Below are positions 8,943-17,784 of a stretch of DNA of 64,000 bases, one piece after another. The notes under the pieces were generated by a model that ran no database searches, had not been told where the DNA came from, and saw only the letters and a program-made list of their open reading frames with translations. How positions within the stretch are numbered: the stretch's first letter is position 1; every line of letters begins with the position of its first letter. The stretch spans positions 1,736,001-1,800,000 of the forward strand of contig NZ_CP118164.1 in assembly GCF_028748185.1 (NCBI RefSeq), read 5' to 3'. This stretch comes from Bremerella sp. P1 (GTDB lineage Bacteria; Planctomycetota; Planctomycetia; Pirellulales; Pirellulaceae). The position numbers and the translations under genes are program-made.

Positions 8943-9192
8943 TCAGACTCATTTTTTCAGGGATAACGACATGAAAACTTACTGGGACGACATCCATTTT
9001 TAGGGACTATTCACTGAATCAACCAAGCGACCAGGAGTCTCACACGTTGCCGTCAACGACGCTATGAGCAGTCAACTTGTTCTTCCAAGGGCAACCGTCT
9101 TCAAGGTATCAGTTCATCTTTGTGCCGTGAGAAATCGATACCAGCGTTTGCTGCACTTTGACTAGAACGCTGCAACGGAATCCCCAGATCTC

Positions 9193-10611
9193 TCACTCAA
9201 ACTTTGCCAGTACCGTGCTGGCAGGTTTCCATGCTTTCAAGCCTTTCAATAACTCGGCTGCTAGTTCCGATTTCTGTCTACTCAGATCTACGGACTCCGA
9301 GATATCGCTTTCGACATCGTACAGTTCGGTAACTCCGTTTTCTGGCCAATAGATGAGCTTGTATGGCCCGCGACGGATGGCCAACGAGGGGCGGTGCCCC
9401 AACGCATGATTCTGAGGAAAAGCCCAGTAGAAAGTCCGATTAAAACGCATGGTAGTTCCCTCAAACGTCTCGACAATACTAATCCCATCCATGTGCTGCT
9501 GGTTGCGTTTAGGCAGGCCTAGGATATCCATCATCGTGGGGTAGATATCGGTATTGATCGTCACCGTGGGGTTGGTGGTTCCAGGCGTCATATGGCCAGG
9601 CCACTTAACGATTAAAGGAACGCGGATGCCTCCTTCGAATAGGAAACCCTTTCCGAATCGATATGGGGCGGCCGTACTGACGCCCTTTCTGGAGGTGCAC
9701 ATGCTGCCTTGGTCGGAGGTCAGAACAACGATCGTATTGTCCGCAATCCCCAACTCATCCAGCTTTTGCATGATCCGACCGACACTATCGTCCAAGGCTT
9801 TGATCTGCCCAGCAAATTCAGGATTGCGTTGGGCTGGGACGGATTGGACCTTGTGTCCACCGCGGACGACTTCCTTCAGCGTCAGGTCAACCTGAGGCAT
9901 CGATTCGAGCTTTCTATTGAACGATTCCACATGCTCTTTTTTCCCTTGGGCATTCGAAATTGCTGGCTTGTGGACGTTGAAGTACGAGAAGTAAAGTAAG
10001 AACGGTTTGTCGCCGTTGCCGTCCAATAATTTGAGTGCTTTATCGGTCAGGGCATCCGTCAGGTAGTCGCCTGGTTTACCATCTTCCATATCGGGAACGT
10101 CGCACTTTTTGATATCGCTTTTGTAGGGAAAGTAGTAGTCCGATGGTTGACCTACTCCACAGCCGGCGATATTGACGTCGAACCCGTTGTCAAACACGGA
10201 ATTTGCATTTCCCATGTGCCATTTGCCGAGAAAGTACGTGGCGTATCCATGCTGCTGGAGAACCTTCGGCCATAACATCTCACCATTTCGCACTGCCCCC
10301 GTATTGGTGAGGAGATTCATCCGCGCTGGAAACTTGCCGGTGACAATTCCTGTGCGCGACGGTCCGCATGTCGGATGTGATGCATAGGCATTCGTAAAAC
10401 AAATGCCCTGGGATGCCAGTTGGTCGATATTGGGCGACTCATGAAATTCACTCCCGTAACAAGACAGGTCCTTGATTCCTAGATCATCCACTAGCAGAAA
10501 CACGATGTTCGGCTGACCAGGCTTGGCGGCAACAGCGGGGATTCCGGTCAGCAACACAGCGGTAACGGCAAGTGCTGACATCAACACAAGTCGTCGAGTG
10601 AGATTGATCAT
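9193..10611 (-). CDS. secreted sulfatase (family S1)
   Basis: A 472-residue alkaline-phosphatase-superfamily sulfatase. The signal peptide covers about residues 1-29 (LVLMSALAVTAVLLTG, cleavage near AVAA-KPG). The metal-binding start is NIVFLLVDDLG. The formylglycine motif is C82-G-P-S-R86, so Cys82 should be converted by a sulfatase-maturating enzyme not seen in this window. Further motifs are GKWHMGN near 130, HKPA, and VVLTSDQGS near 300. Length is normal. It would remove sulfate esters from carbohydrate in the periplasm or outside the cell; the substrate cannot be read from sequence. The nearest same-strand neighbours are dgoK/dgoA downstream. Confidence 0.92.
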   Translation of the reverse strand: MINLTRRLVLMSALAVTAVLLTGIPAVAAKPGQPNIVFLLVDDLGIKDLSCYGSEFHESPNIDQLASQGICFTNAYASHPTCGPSRTGIVTGKFPARMNLLTNTGAVRNGEMLWPKVLQQHGYATYFLGKWHMGNANSVFDNGFDVNIAGCGVGQPSDYYFPYKSDIKKCDVPDMEDGKPGDYLTDALTDKALKLLDGNGDKPFLLYFSYFNVHKPAISNAQGKKEHVESFNRKLESMPQVDLTLKEVVRGGHKVQSVPAQRNPEFAGQIKALDDSVGRIMQKLDELGIADNTIVVLTSDQGSMCTSRKGVSTAAPYRFGKGFLFEGGIRVPLIVKWPGHMTPGTTNPTVTINTDIYPTMMDILGLPKRNQQHMDGISIVETFEGTTMRFNRTFYWAFPQNHALGHRPSLAIRRGPYKLIYWPENGVTELYDVESDISESVDLSRQKSELAAELLKGLKAWKPASTVLAKFE

Positions 10612-10955
10612 GGAAGGAACACTTTCGATACGGACATTACCCCCTGGTAGTGCCTAGTCGACATCAAGAGCCCAGAAGAGAGTAAGGCGACAAGGATATG
10701 AAGTCTTGACCTAACATCGCCAGACATGTTGTCAGGACAATCGAGGCGATTTGAACGTTGTGAACGAATTGAAAGGGATGCCAATTTATGCCCGAACCTT
10801 TTCAAGCGAGATCGTTTCGGAGCTTGGCATGCAGGCGACTCTTACTCGAAGGTCGACGAAGCTCTATCTAAGCGTTACCGCGTCTACCAACAGGATCTTT
10901 TTCGTGCCACAATCAGGCGATATGGAGACGAGTTTTGACGTGACCAGAAATGACC
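10612..10955. other. intergenic stretch with a palindrome, no convincing gene
   Basis: Upstream region of the sulfatase. It holds the palindrome TTGTCAGGACAA at 10729-10740, the form of many repressor operators. Plus-strand frames after it have a weak resemblance to a GntR winged-helix segment, too weak to call. Confidence 0.3.
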
Positions 10956-11339
10956 TCAACTACCTTCCAGGGCAAAGTCAAATCTGTTTTCCCCATCTGC
11001 TTCAACCCTAACGACCATATCGGAGAAGCGGTTATACTTGGCTGGCACAGTTTCGATTTCTCCACGCTGAGACTCATTAGACTTTGAGATAACTACCTTG
11101 TAGCTTCCAGGCGCGGTACCTTCTCCGTTGATGTAAAACAATTCGTACATACCGTTCCCATTTGTCCGAGCGCTTGCATTGGTGTAACCACTTTCTTGGG
11201 GCACAAAAATAATATCGGCTCCTCCAAGTGGCTCCCCATCGAGCGTGACAATACCACTGACGGGTCTTAATTCATCGACGCCACATCCAATCTGCAAGCT
11301 GACAAGCAATAGGATTCCGAAACAGATAACGCTTTTCAT
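10956..11339 (-). CDS. transthyretin-like lipoprotein paired with DUF1559
   Basis: A 127-residue small exported protein. A lipoprotein signal ends at SLQIGC, so the Cys should be lipidated. It is followed by the PVSGIVTLDGEPLGGADIIFVP pattern of planctomycetal carboxypeptidase-regulatory/transthyretin-like proteins and by GMYELFYINGEGTAPGSYKVVIS. The ATG at 11339 is chosen because the lipoprotein signal starts there; an ATG at 11357 is also possible. It lies 140 bases downstream of a DUF1559 gene on the same strand, the standard planctomycetal pairing repeated at 43079-44587. Function unknown; presumably a cell-surface beta-sandwich. Confidence 0.8.
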   Translation of the reverse strand: MKSVICFGILLLVSLQIGCGVDELRPVSGIVTLDGEPLGGADIIFVPQESGYTNASARTNGNGMYELFYINGEGTAPGSYKVVISKSNESQRGEIETVPAKYNRFSDMVVRVEADGENRFDFALEGS

Positions 11340-11413
11340 TTGGGCTGTTCTAACCATTGATAAGATGTTGTCTTCGCGAATAGGTGGATTGTTCGTATAA
11401 GCCCCTAGACATC

Positions 11414-11449
11414 AATTCCGGGAGAAGGTTTGCGTCTCCTCCCGGAATT
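11414..11449 (-). promoter_or_regulatory. perfect stem-loop between DUF1559 and lipoprotein genes
   Basis: Arms AATTCCGGGAG (11414-11424) and CTCCCGGAATT (11439-11449) pair perfectly over 11 bases with a 14-base loop. No T-run follows on the minus strand, so a full terminator is unlikely. An attenuator or mRNA-processing element setting the ratio of the two products fits better (inference). Confidence 0.5.
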
Positions 11450-11479
11450 AACATCGTGAGAACAAATCAGACGTCTTCT

Positions 11480-12391
11480 TTAGTACCCGCCGATTACTTC
11501 CCCATCAGCGCGGTTGATCAGCATCATGAATGCTCCATCGGGCAAGTCATTCGAGCTTCCTAAGGCAATTGTTTCTGGTAAAAACCGAACACTTGCATCA
11601 CAAAACGCAAATACTGCTCCGCCAGGATGGCGACTCGAAAAGATCTCCGGATGGCAGTCGTTTACGTTAGGGCGGGTGCAATCCTTATTGATCGGTCTCC
11701 GTATATCTCCTCGGCGGAGTATCGAGCGACGCGATCTTCCCGTATTGCTGGAATATGGCGTCGGTCCAGCCCAAATCGGAAAAGCATCGTAAGAATCGTT
11801 GATCGATCCCTCCGCTTCCCCCACGAGAATGGTGTTACTGCTACCGTCAGTTATATCGCGAAATTTGATCTCACTGTTGTCATTGAAAATTCCACCGAAA
11901 TCCTTGCTTCCATTCCCGTAGCCTTGATTTCCGACGTAGTTCGATTTGCCGAAACCTTCGGGACTACGCTCAGGCAAGGTCGATGACGGGCAGTTGAATG
12001 CTTCGACAATGCTCTCTCCCTGGTCGACATGCACCGGTTGACCTTGCGGATTGATACTGTCATAGAGTGCTGATTGCTCGATAAAGGGCAATAGATGTGT
12101 AGCCCAGCCAAGCCGGTGCTTGGGATTCCCGTTTCCTGTAATGTAAAGGAAACCTGGTGGGAACCTTTGAAACGTATCGTGATAATTGTGCAACCCCAGT
12201 CCGATCTGCTTAAGGTTGTTCGTGCATTGATTTCGTCGGGCTGCTTCGCGAGCTTGCTGTACTGCTGGCAACAACAAAGCAATGAGCACTCCGATAATAG
12301 CGATCACGACGAGTAATTCGACGAGCGTGAAGCCGTAGCCCCTGTGCGTACTGCCTCGATGACAGACCATTTCAAAACTCCGTAAGATCAA
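11480..12391 (-). CDS. DUF1559 pseudopilin-like protein (H-X9-DG family)
   Basis: A 303-residue protein. A prepilin-type leader ends at GYG, followed by FTLVELLVVIAIIGVLIALL, the type IV pilin-like N-terminal helix with Glu at mature position 5. Then come PAVQQAREAARR and CTNNLKQIGLGLHNYHD, the hallmark start of planctomycetal DUF1559 proteins. The C-terminal HPGGAVFAFCDASVRFLPETI carries the family's H-and-D signature. These proteins are greatly expanded in planctomycetes and are suspected to form surface fibres or capture polysaccharides; no enzymatic role is known. A GACAC/GGAGA promoter-like element lies about 290 bases upstream. Confidence 0.9.
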   Translation of the reverse strand: MILRSFEMVCHRGSTHRGYGFTLVELLVVIAIIGVLIALLLPAVQQAREAARRNQCTNNLKQIGLGLHNYHDTFQRFPPGFLYITGNGNPKHRLGWATHLLPFIEQSALYDSINPQGQPVHVDQGESIVEAFNCPSSTLPERSPEGFGKSNYVGNQGYGNGSKDFGGIFNDNSEIKFRDITDGSSNTILVGEAEGSINDSYDAFPIWAGPTPYSSNTGRSRRSILRRGDIRRPINKDCTRPNVNDCHPEIFSSRHPGGAVFAFCDASVRFLPETIALGSSNDLPDGAFMMLINRADGEVIGGY

Positions 12392-13060
12392 AAGATAAGA
12401 GAGAATTAAGTACTACAAGAGATGCCTCTCTCTGTTCCTGTAGCCAAATCCTTTTTTGCATTTCCTTATCAGGATCTGCATCCTCGAGTGCGGGCCTTCT
12501 TAAAGGCCCGCGACCTATTATTTTCTTGTACTTACCATTTACCTTTCTAGCTGTGTAAGACGACCTGAAAACATTCGATTCCTGAGGCACGACCTGTCCC
12601 ATCTTTCGGGGTTGAGGCTAGCCTCGCGTCATCGTCACTCTGGAGCAATAAGATGAGTAACGAATGCACTACTACTATTCTCCAAACACTCAAGAAAGTG
12701 TCGTAGAAAAGCGGGCGTAAACGAAAGACTGCCAGAGTTCGCTGCGCGACATCATTTCTGACATGCCTGGAAATTATTCCATTGGGCTAATACCTCGCGC
12801 AGTTAACCATTCCCATGATGCAAGAGACGGCTGCTGAATTAGCATGTCAGTCGGCATTCGCTGTTGACTCACGTGTCGCAACTAGCTCGGGAGTGCCTGT
12901 GCCTGACAGGAGCTCCTATTAGGTATTCGATCAAACACATCGAAAGCAAGGTTTAGAATCCTGTCTCTGGCATGCCCCCCAAAAACTGGTACATGTGTTA
13001 GGAGAGTCTAGAGGCCAATTTCGGCCAAGGAGACTCCCGTGACCAAGAAGCGTCACTGAT
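12392..13060. other. long leader region of the DUF1559 gene
   Basis: No convincing gene. Nearest the DUF1559 start is a putative leader containing GGCCTTTAAGAAGGCCCG-like repeats near 12490-12510. The promoter-like element at 12679-12702 is the only clear signal. The segment around 12628-12710 resembles the regions upstream of both lyase genes (CTGGAGCAAT, CTATTCTCC, AAAGTGTC). Confidence 0.4.
12679..12702 (-). promoter_or_regulatory. GACAC/GGAGA promoter-like element, DUF1559 unit
   Basis: On the minus strand CTACGACACTTTC is followed, 14 bases after GACAC, by GGAGAATAG. It matches six other copies in the window except for a spacer shorter by one base. It points to the DUF1559 gene. Confidence 0.55.
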
Positions 13061-13097
13061 AAAGAGCCCGGCAGCAAGTTGCCGGGCTCTTTTTTTG
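13061..13097. terminator. strong hairpin terminator
   Basis: AAAGAGCCCGGC (13061-13072) and GCCGGGCTCTTT (13081-13092) form a 12-base stem with an 8-base loop, followed by a T-run on the + strand. It lies 27 bases beyond the stop of lyase 1, which is on the minus strand, so it may act in both directions. Confidence 0.75.
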
Positions 13098-13123
13098 ATT
13101 TCAATCAAGCTTGATCGGCTGGG

Positions 13124-15130
13124 TTAGTTTACTGGAACTTCCTCCCCTAGCGGCAGACGCGGCGTACCAGGTACGACGTCCTGATAGCGGGCGTCCCCGT
13201 ACCCAAACCGAAGTTCGTCGTAGTAGAACTCGAGTTTGGACATTTGTGGATCCATGACTTCTCGGCCGAGATAGTTGCCGCTTCCGTCATAGGCGTCGTA
13301 CAGATCCAGGTAGCCAGAGCTCTTCCATTCCGGCTTGTAGATGCCGAATTGCATATTCGGTTCACGAACGCAGTTGTAGCCTAGCGGACCGTCGTACCGA
13401 TAAACGGACTCGTCATTGCACCAGATTTCGAGGAAACCATCGCCATCCTGGTTGTAGTTCCACTTCCAGTGCAAGACAAAGTCATGCCATTGGCCACGTT
13501 TCATGGGAACCATGGAAGCGTACGACCGATTGGCTCGCATTGTGGCGATCCCCTCTTCTAATGTTTCGGGGACCACGTCGTCCCAAGTGTGCTGAATCGC
13601 GAACTGTCCCTTGTCCGTGCGAATGCACATCGATGGACTTGAGTGCAGGTTGGTACCACCGTTTCCACCACCGTGCCATTGAAAGTTCAGGCTATTGATT
13701 CGTGGCGCTGGGTCGGGAAAGTCCTCTGGCACGTAGATGCTGATCCCCATCCAGCGTTCAATCCCCTCAGGGGTTTTAGGGGCATAGTAAATCTTGGGAA
13801 CGACTTCGCTGCGATAGTTCGAAGGGTAGGCTTCGTTGCGGGGTACATATGTCCGCATTGCGTAGTTACCTTTACGACGGATTTGACGATAGGGTGCCGT
13901 GATGAAGTCGGTGACGCCATCGTTATAGCCGTAAATGTAAGCACCGGATGGATCATCAGAGTCAACGAGGTTGTTGCCGAAACCATCATTCCCCCAAGCG
14001 CTCAAGACGAAGTGCGTGTAGTCCCCGTTGTATGCTGGATTCGTTGGATTGGTATAGGGGTATTGGTAATTGATGAAGGTGCCGTCTTCCCAGTCTTGAA
14101 CGAATTTAAGCGCCGCCTTGTTCCGCCTTGGTGCGGTGGTGAACGGCAGACGTGGAGTGCCTGGCACGACATCTTGATACAGGGCCGTCTCGTCTCCCAC
14201 GCTGTAGTCGTCGAAGAGCAACTCTAGTTCCGTGATTGGCGGATCCACAGGCGCTGTGCCGTTGGGTTCTCCGTTTTGGTCGTACAGTTGAACCTTGTCA
14301 ACAAAGTTTGCATTTCTCCAGTCATTTCGATTGCAGCCGAAGATGACCCAGGGAGCTGTGCTGTAGTTGTAACCGAGCGGACCTTCGTAATAGTAAACGG
14401 AGATATCGTTATGCCAGATCTCCAGGAACCCGTCGCCACCGGAGTTGTAGTTCCACTTCACATGGAAGACAAAGTCGTTCCATTGGCCAGGAATGACTGG
14501 TACCAGTTCGGCGTTGCTTCGGTTTTCCTGCTGAATCTGAAAACCTTCCGCACTGCTGGCCGGGATCGTATCGTCCCAGGAATGGCTGATATGAAAAGAG
14601 CCATTCATGATTGTCAGTTTCAGGGGCCCCCCATTGTGAATGTTATGCCCGTTACCCAGCCAACGCACGACCTTCGTTTGGCTAGTTGTCGCTTGCCAAT
14701 TGGCTGGAACGTAAACACTGAAGGCAAACCAGCGTTCCAAACCATCGATTGGCAAAACCTCCTCTTCCCGCGTCTCGGCCAGTTCACTTCGGAAGGAACG
14801 CCACTCTCGGGGAACATAAGTGCTAACGCTGTATTGCCCTGATCGAGAAATCGTATCAGTTACTAAGAGGCGGTCATAAATTCCATCGTTGTAACCTGCC
14901 ATCAGGTCTTCATTACCAGGGGCGCCGGCAGTCCCCAAGTTCGCCCCATCGACATAGAGAAAGAAGGTCGAATAGTCGAGGTTCCCATTGGGAATCGGCT
15001 CGAGCAGGGTACCATTCTCAAACCCGGTGGAATAGAGAATAGCCGCTTGATTGCGGGTAACGCCTTGGGCCCCCACTGCCGTAACCAGGCAATGCAAGCA
15101 TGAGAGTGCCAGAAAAACACGATACAACAT
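13124..15130 (-). CDS. secreted two-domain polysaccharide lyase (heparin-lyase-I-like), copy 1
   Basis: 668 residues from the ATG at 15130 (GGAG nine bases upstream; signal peptide MLYRVFLALSCLHCLVTAVG). It contains two consecutive PF14099-like concanavalin-type lyase domains, about 25-325 and about 335-660. Each has RSEL/RSEV, GLERW or GIERW followed by a YVP strand, GQWNDFVFHVKWNYN or GQWHDFVLHWKWNYN, DGFLEIW, YEGPLGYN or YDGPLGYN, and a closing YQDVVPGTPRLP. The fold groups heparin lyase I (PL13) and glucuronan lyase (PL20), which cleave uronic-acid polysaccharides by beta-elimination. Substrate and lyase activity are inferred. It is half of a tandem duplication with 15790-17784. Confidence 0.82.
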   Translation of the reverse strand: MLYRVFLALSCLHCLVTAVGAQGVTRNQAAILYSTGFENGTLLEPIPNGNLDYSTFFLYVDGANLGTAGAPGNEDLMAGYNDGIYDRLLVTDTISRSGQYSVSTYVPREWRSFRSELAETREEEVLPIDGLERWFAFSVYVPANWQATTSQTKVVRWLGNGHNIHNGGPLKLTIMNGSFHISHSWDDTIPASSAEGFQIQQENRSNAELVPVIPGQWNDFVFHVKWNYNSGGDGFLEIWHNDISVYYYEGPLGYNYSTAPWVIFGCNRNDWRNANFVDKVQLYDQNGEPNGTAPVDPPITELELLFDDYSVGDETALYQDVVPGTPRLPFTTAPRRNKAALKFVQDWEDGTFINYQYPYTNPTNPAYNGDYTHFVLSAWGNDGFGNNLVDSDDPSGAYIYGYNDGVTDFITAPYRQIRRKGNYAMRTYVPRNEAYPSNYRSEVVPKIYYAPKTPEGIERWMGISIYVPEDFPDPAPRINSLNFQWHGGGNGGTNLHSSPSMCIRTDKGQFAIQHTWDDVVPETLEEGIATMRANRSYASMVPMKRGQWHDFVLHWKWNYNQDGDGFLEIWCNDESVYRYDGPLGYNCVREPNMQFGIYKPEWKSSGYLDLYDAYDGSGNYLGREVMDPQMSKLEFYYDELRFGYGDARYQDVVPGTPRLPLGEEVPVN
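13203..14248. repeat. 1,046-base near-perfect repeat, copy A (partner 15869-16914)
   Basis: The interior of lyase gene 1 matches lyase gene 2 at a constant offset of 2,666 bases with no difference found by eye, while both flanks differ at many positions. This points to recent gene conversion rather than simple recent duplication. Confidence 0.85.
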
Positions 15131-15466
15131 CGAATTTTGCTCCAAGAAAGAGATGAGAGATTAGAGATTAGAGAAACGGGGTTCAAGAGTTCGTATTAGC
15201 TGGGGACCCCTGAATGAAAGAGACACAAACACCAGGAAATGCACGCAGAGACGTGCGCGAATCCCGAAAACCTGATATCTAATACAAGGCCATTAATCTA
15301 CTCCTTATTAGTTCCTCAATATTCCCCAACAATACTTCAACATGTCGTTGTGTATTTCACAGGACATTGACCGACGACACACACGACTTACGTTCCCGTT
15401 TTGAGTTGATCCAAGTCATGCGTCACCCTGGAACAATGCTCCAAACAACACATGCTTTAGTACTAT

Positions 15467-15491
15467 TCTCCGGATGTGAACAAAAAGTGTC
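15467..15491 (-). promoter_or_regulatory. GACAC/GGAGA promoter-like element, lyase 1
   Basis: On the minus strand CATGACACTTTTTG is followed, exactly 15 bases after GACAC, by GGAGAATAGTACTAAAG. It points to lyase 1, leaving an unusually long leader of about 330 bases. Confidence 0.65.
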
Positions 15492-15731
15492 ATGAAATAA
15501 GCGTCAGAAAATTAGTCCGTCTGCTGACGCGTATAGAAAGACGGCGGAAACGACTGGGGCAAGCCCTGGCTAGCAATGCCCTGCTCCAAAAGAACAACCG
15601 AAGCTGTAGCCAACCAAAGGCATTCCAAGGTTGCCCCGAGAAACAATTACTGCGCCATCGAAAGCGAGAGCTAAAGAATCCTATCTCGCCAACTTGCCTT
15701 ACCGAATTGCCGATCCAATCAAACAAATGAA

Positions 15732-15765
15732 ACTTGTCCCCGACCTCAATCTGGCCGGGGCAAGT
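15732..15765 (-). terminator. hairpin downstream of lyase 2
   Basis: On the minus strand ACTTGCCCCGGCC pairs imperfectly with GGTCGGGGACAAGT and is followed by a T-rich stretch (TTTCATTTGTTT). It lies about 25 bases after the stop of lyase 2. Confidence 0.55.
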
Positions 15766-15789
15766 TGAATGGACCAATAAATCGCTCTG

Positions 15790-17784
15790 CTAATTCACCG
15801 GAGTTTGCTCTTCCAAAGGAAGTCGCGGCGTACCGGGTACGACGTCCTGGTAGCGGGCATCCCCGTATCCAAACCGAAGTTCGTCGTAGTAGAACTCGAG
15901 TTTGGACATTTGTGGATCCATGACTTCTCGGCCGAGATAGTTGCCGCTTCCGTCATAGGCGTCGTACAGATCCAGGTAGCCAGAGCTCTTCCATTCCGGC
16001 TTGTAGATGCCGAATTGCATATTCGGTTCACGAACGCAGTTGTAGCCTAGCGGACCGTCGTACCGATAAACGGACTCGTCATTGCACCAGATTTCGAGGA
16101 AACCATCGCCATCCTGGTTGTAGTTCCACTTCCAGTGCAAGACAAAGTCATGCCATTGGCCACGTTTCATGGGAACCATGGAAGCGTACGACCGATTGGC
16201 TCGCATTGTGGCGATCCCCTCTTCTAATGTTTCGGGGACCACGTCGTCCCAAGTGTGCTGAATCGCGAACTGTCCCTTGTCCGTGCGAATGCACATCGAT
16301 GGACTTGAGTGCAGGTTGGTACCACCGTTTCCACCACCGTGCCATTGAAAGTTCAGGCTATTGATTCGTGGCGCTGGGTCGGGAAAGTCCTCTGGCACGT
16401 AGATGCTGATCCCCATCCAGCGTTCAATCCCCTCAGGGGTTTTAGGGGCATAGTAAATCTTGGGAACGACTTCGCTGCGATAGTTCGAAGGGTAGGCTTC
16501 GTTGCGGGGTACATATGTCCGCATTGCGTAGTTACCTTTACGACGGATTTGACGATAGGGTGCCGTGATGAAGTCGGTGACGCCATCGTTATAGCCGTAA
16601 ATGTAAGCACCGGATGGATCATCAGAGTCAACGAGGTTGTTGCCGAAACCATCATTCCCCCAAGCGCTCAAGACGAAGTGCGTGTAGTCCCCGTTGTATG
16701 CTGGATTCGTTGGATTGGTATAGGGGTATTGGTAATTGATGAAGGTGCCGTCTTCCCAGTCTTGAACGAATTTAAGCGCCGCCTTGTTCCGCCTTGGTGC
16801 GGTGGTGAACGGCAGACGTGGAGTGCCTGGCACGACATCTTGATACAGGGCCGTCTCGTCTCCCACGCTGTAGTCGTCGAAGAGCAACTCTAGTTCCGTG
16901 ATTGGCGGATCCACGATCGCTGTGCCGTTGGGTTCTCCGTTTTGGTCGTACAGTTGAACCTCATCCTCGAATTGGGGATGACTCCAGGGCTCTCGATTGC
17001 AGCCGAAGACGAACCAGGGAGCTGTACTGAAGTTATAACCGAGCGGACCTTCGTAGAAGTAGACGGAGATGTCGTTATGCCAAATCTCCAGGAATCCGTC
17101 GCCACCGGAGTTGTAGTTCCATTTCACATGGAGGACAAAGTCGTTCCATTGGCCAGGAATGACCGGTACCAGTTCGGCGTTGCTTCGGTTTTCTGCCTGA
17201 AGCTGATAACCTTCCGCACTGCTGGCCGGGATCGTATCGTCCCAGGAATGGCTGATATGAAAGGAGCCATTTTGGGTTATCAGCTCCATGGGGCCCTTTT
17301 GGTGATCAATATCTCCATTTCCCAACCAACTGGCGACAAGGGTCTCGGTGGTGGTCGCTTGCCAGTTAGCCGGCACGTATACGCTGAAGGCGATCCAGCG
17401 TTCCAAACCGTCGATTGGCAAGACCTCCACATCCCGCGTCTCGGCCAGTTCACTTCGGTAGGAACTTCCCTGACGGGGAACATAACTACTGACGCTGTAT
17501 TGTCCTGATCGCGAGATCGTATCGGTCACCAAAATGCGGTACTTGTAACCCGTCATCAGGTTTTCATTACCTGGGGCGCCAGCGTCTCCGATTGAGCGAT
17601 TATCGACATAGAGATTGAAGGACGTATAGTCGAGGTCCCCATTGGGGATCGGCTCGACCAGGGTGCCATTCTCAAACCCGGTGGAATAGAGAATAGCCGC
17701 CTGATTGCGGGTAACGGTTTGGGCACCCACTGCCGTAACCAGGCAATGCAAGCATGAGAGTGCCAGAAAAACACGATACAACAT
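15790..17784 (-). CDS. secreted two-domain polysaccharide lyase (heparin-lyase-I-like), copy 2
   Basis: 664 residues from the ATG at 17784, which gives the same signal peptide as copy 1 (MLYRVFLALSCLHCL); longer starts would only add leader sequence. It has the same two PF14099-like domains. Domain 2 and the linker match copy 1 almost exactly because of the 1,046-base identical block. Domain 1 has diverged, for example SWLGNGDIDHQKGPMEL against RWLGNGHNIHNGGPLKL, and a shorter loop (GYKYRILV against GYNDGIYDRLLV). Divergence limited to domain 1 suggests it tunes substrate binding while domain 2 is kept identical (inference). The gene lies on the same strand upstream of copy 1, each with its own promoter-like element. 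Confidence 0.82.
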   Translation of the reverse strand: MLYRVFLALSCLHCLVTAVGAQTVTRNQAAILYSTGFENGTLVEPIPNGDLDYTSFNLYVDNRSIGDAGAPGNENLMTGYKYRILVTDTISRSGQYSVSSYVPRQGSSYRSELAETRDVEVLPIDGLERWIAFSVYVPANWQATTTETLVASWLGNGDIDHQKGPMELITQNGSFHISHSWDDTIPASSAEGYQLQAENRSNAELVPVIPGQWNDFVLHVKWNYNSGGDGFLEIWHNDISVYFYEGPLGYNFSTAPWFVFGCNREPWSHPQFEDEVQLYDQNGEPNGTAIVDPPITELELLFDDYSVGDETALYQDVVPGTPRLPFTTAPRRNKAALKFVQDWEDGTFINYQYPYTNPTNPAYNGDYTHFVLSAWGNDGFGNNLVDSDDPSGAYIYGYNDGVTDFITAPYRQIRRKGNYAMRTYVPRNEAYPSNYRSEVVPKIYYAPKTPEGIERWMGISIYVPEDFPDPAPRINSLNFQWHGGGNGGTNLHSSPSMCIRTDKGQFAIQHTWDDVVPETLEEGIATMRANRSYASMVPMKRGQWHDFVLHWKWNYNQDGDGFLEIWCNDESVYRYDGPLGYNCVREPNMQFGIYKPEWKSSGYLDLYDAYDGSGNYLGREVMDPQMSKLEFYYDELRFGYGDARYQDVVPGTPRLPLEEQTPVN
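15869..16914. repeat. 1,046-base near-perfect repeat, copy B (partner 13203-14248)
   Basis: Second copy of the identical block inside lyase gene 2. The boundaries are abrupt: flanking codons differ at 15868 and again from 16915 onward. Confidence 0.85.

Larger units (their letters stand above)
15131..15789. other. leader of lyase 1 and downstream region of lyase 2
   Basis: No convincing gene. The part at about 15417-15650 is duplicated upstream of lyase 2 at about 17930-18140, including an inverted repeat GCGTCAG/CTGACGC (15501-15530; the second copy at 18015-18044 has one change). The duplicated unit therefore includes regulatory DNA as well as the coding sequence. Confidence 0.6.

Noticed and set aside
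10726-10938. Possible decayed GntR-family regulator after the palindrome TTGTCAGGACAA (frame containing ALSKRYRVYQQDL and later RATIRRYGDEF)
   Set aside because: The resemblance to a winged helix is one short stretch; no start, ligand domain or second supporting frame was found.
13643-16893. Two identical 194-codon frames antisense to the lyase genes (13643-14227 and 16309-16893)
   Set aside because: They are mirror frames of the identical lyase block; identity follows from the repeat and gives no independent evidence of coding.
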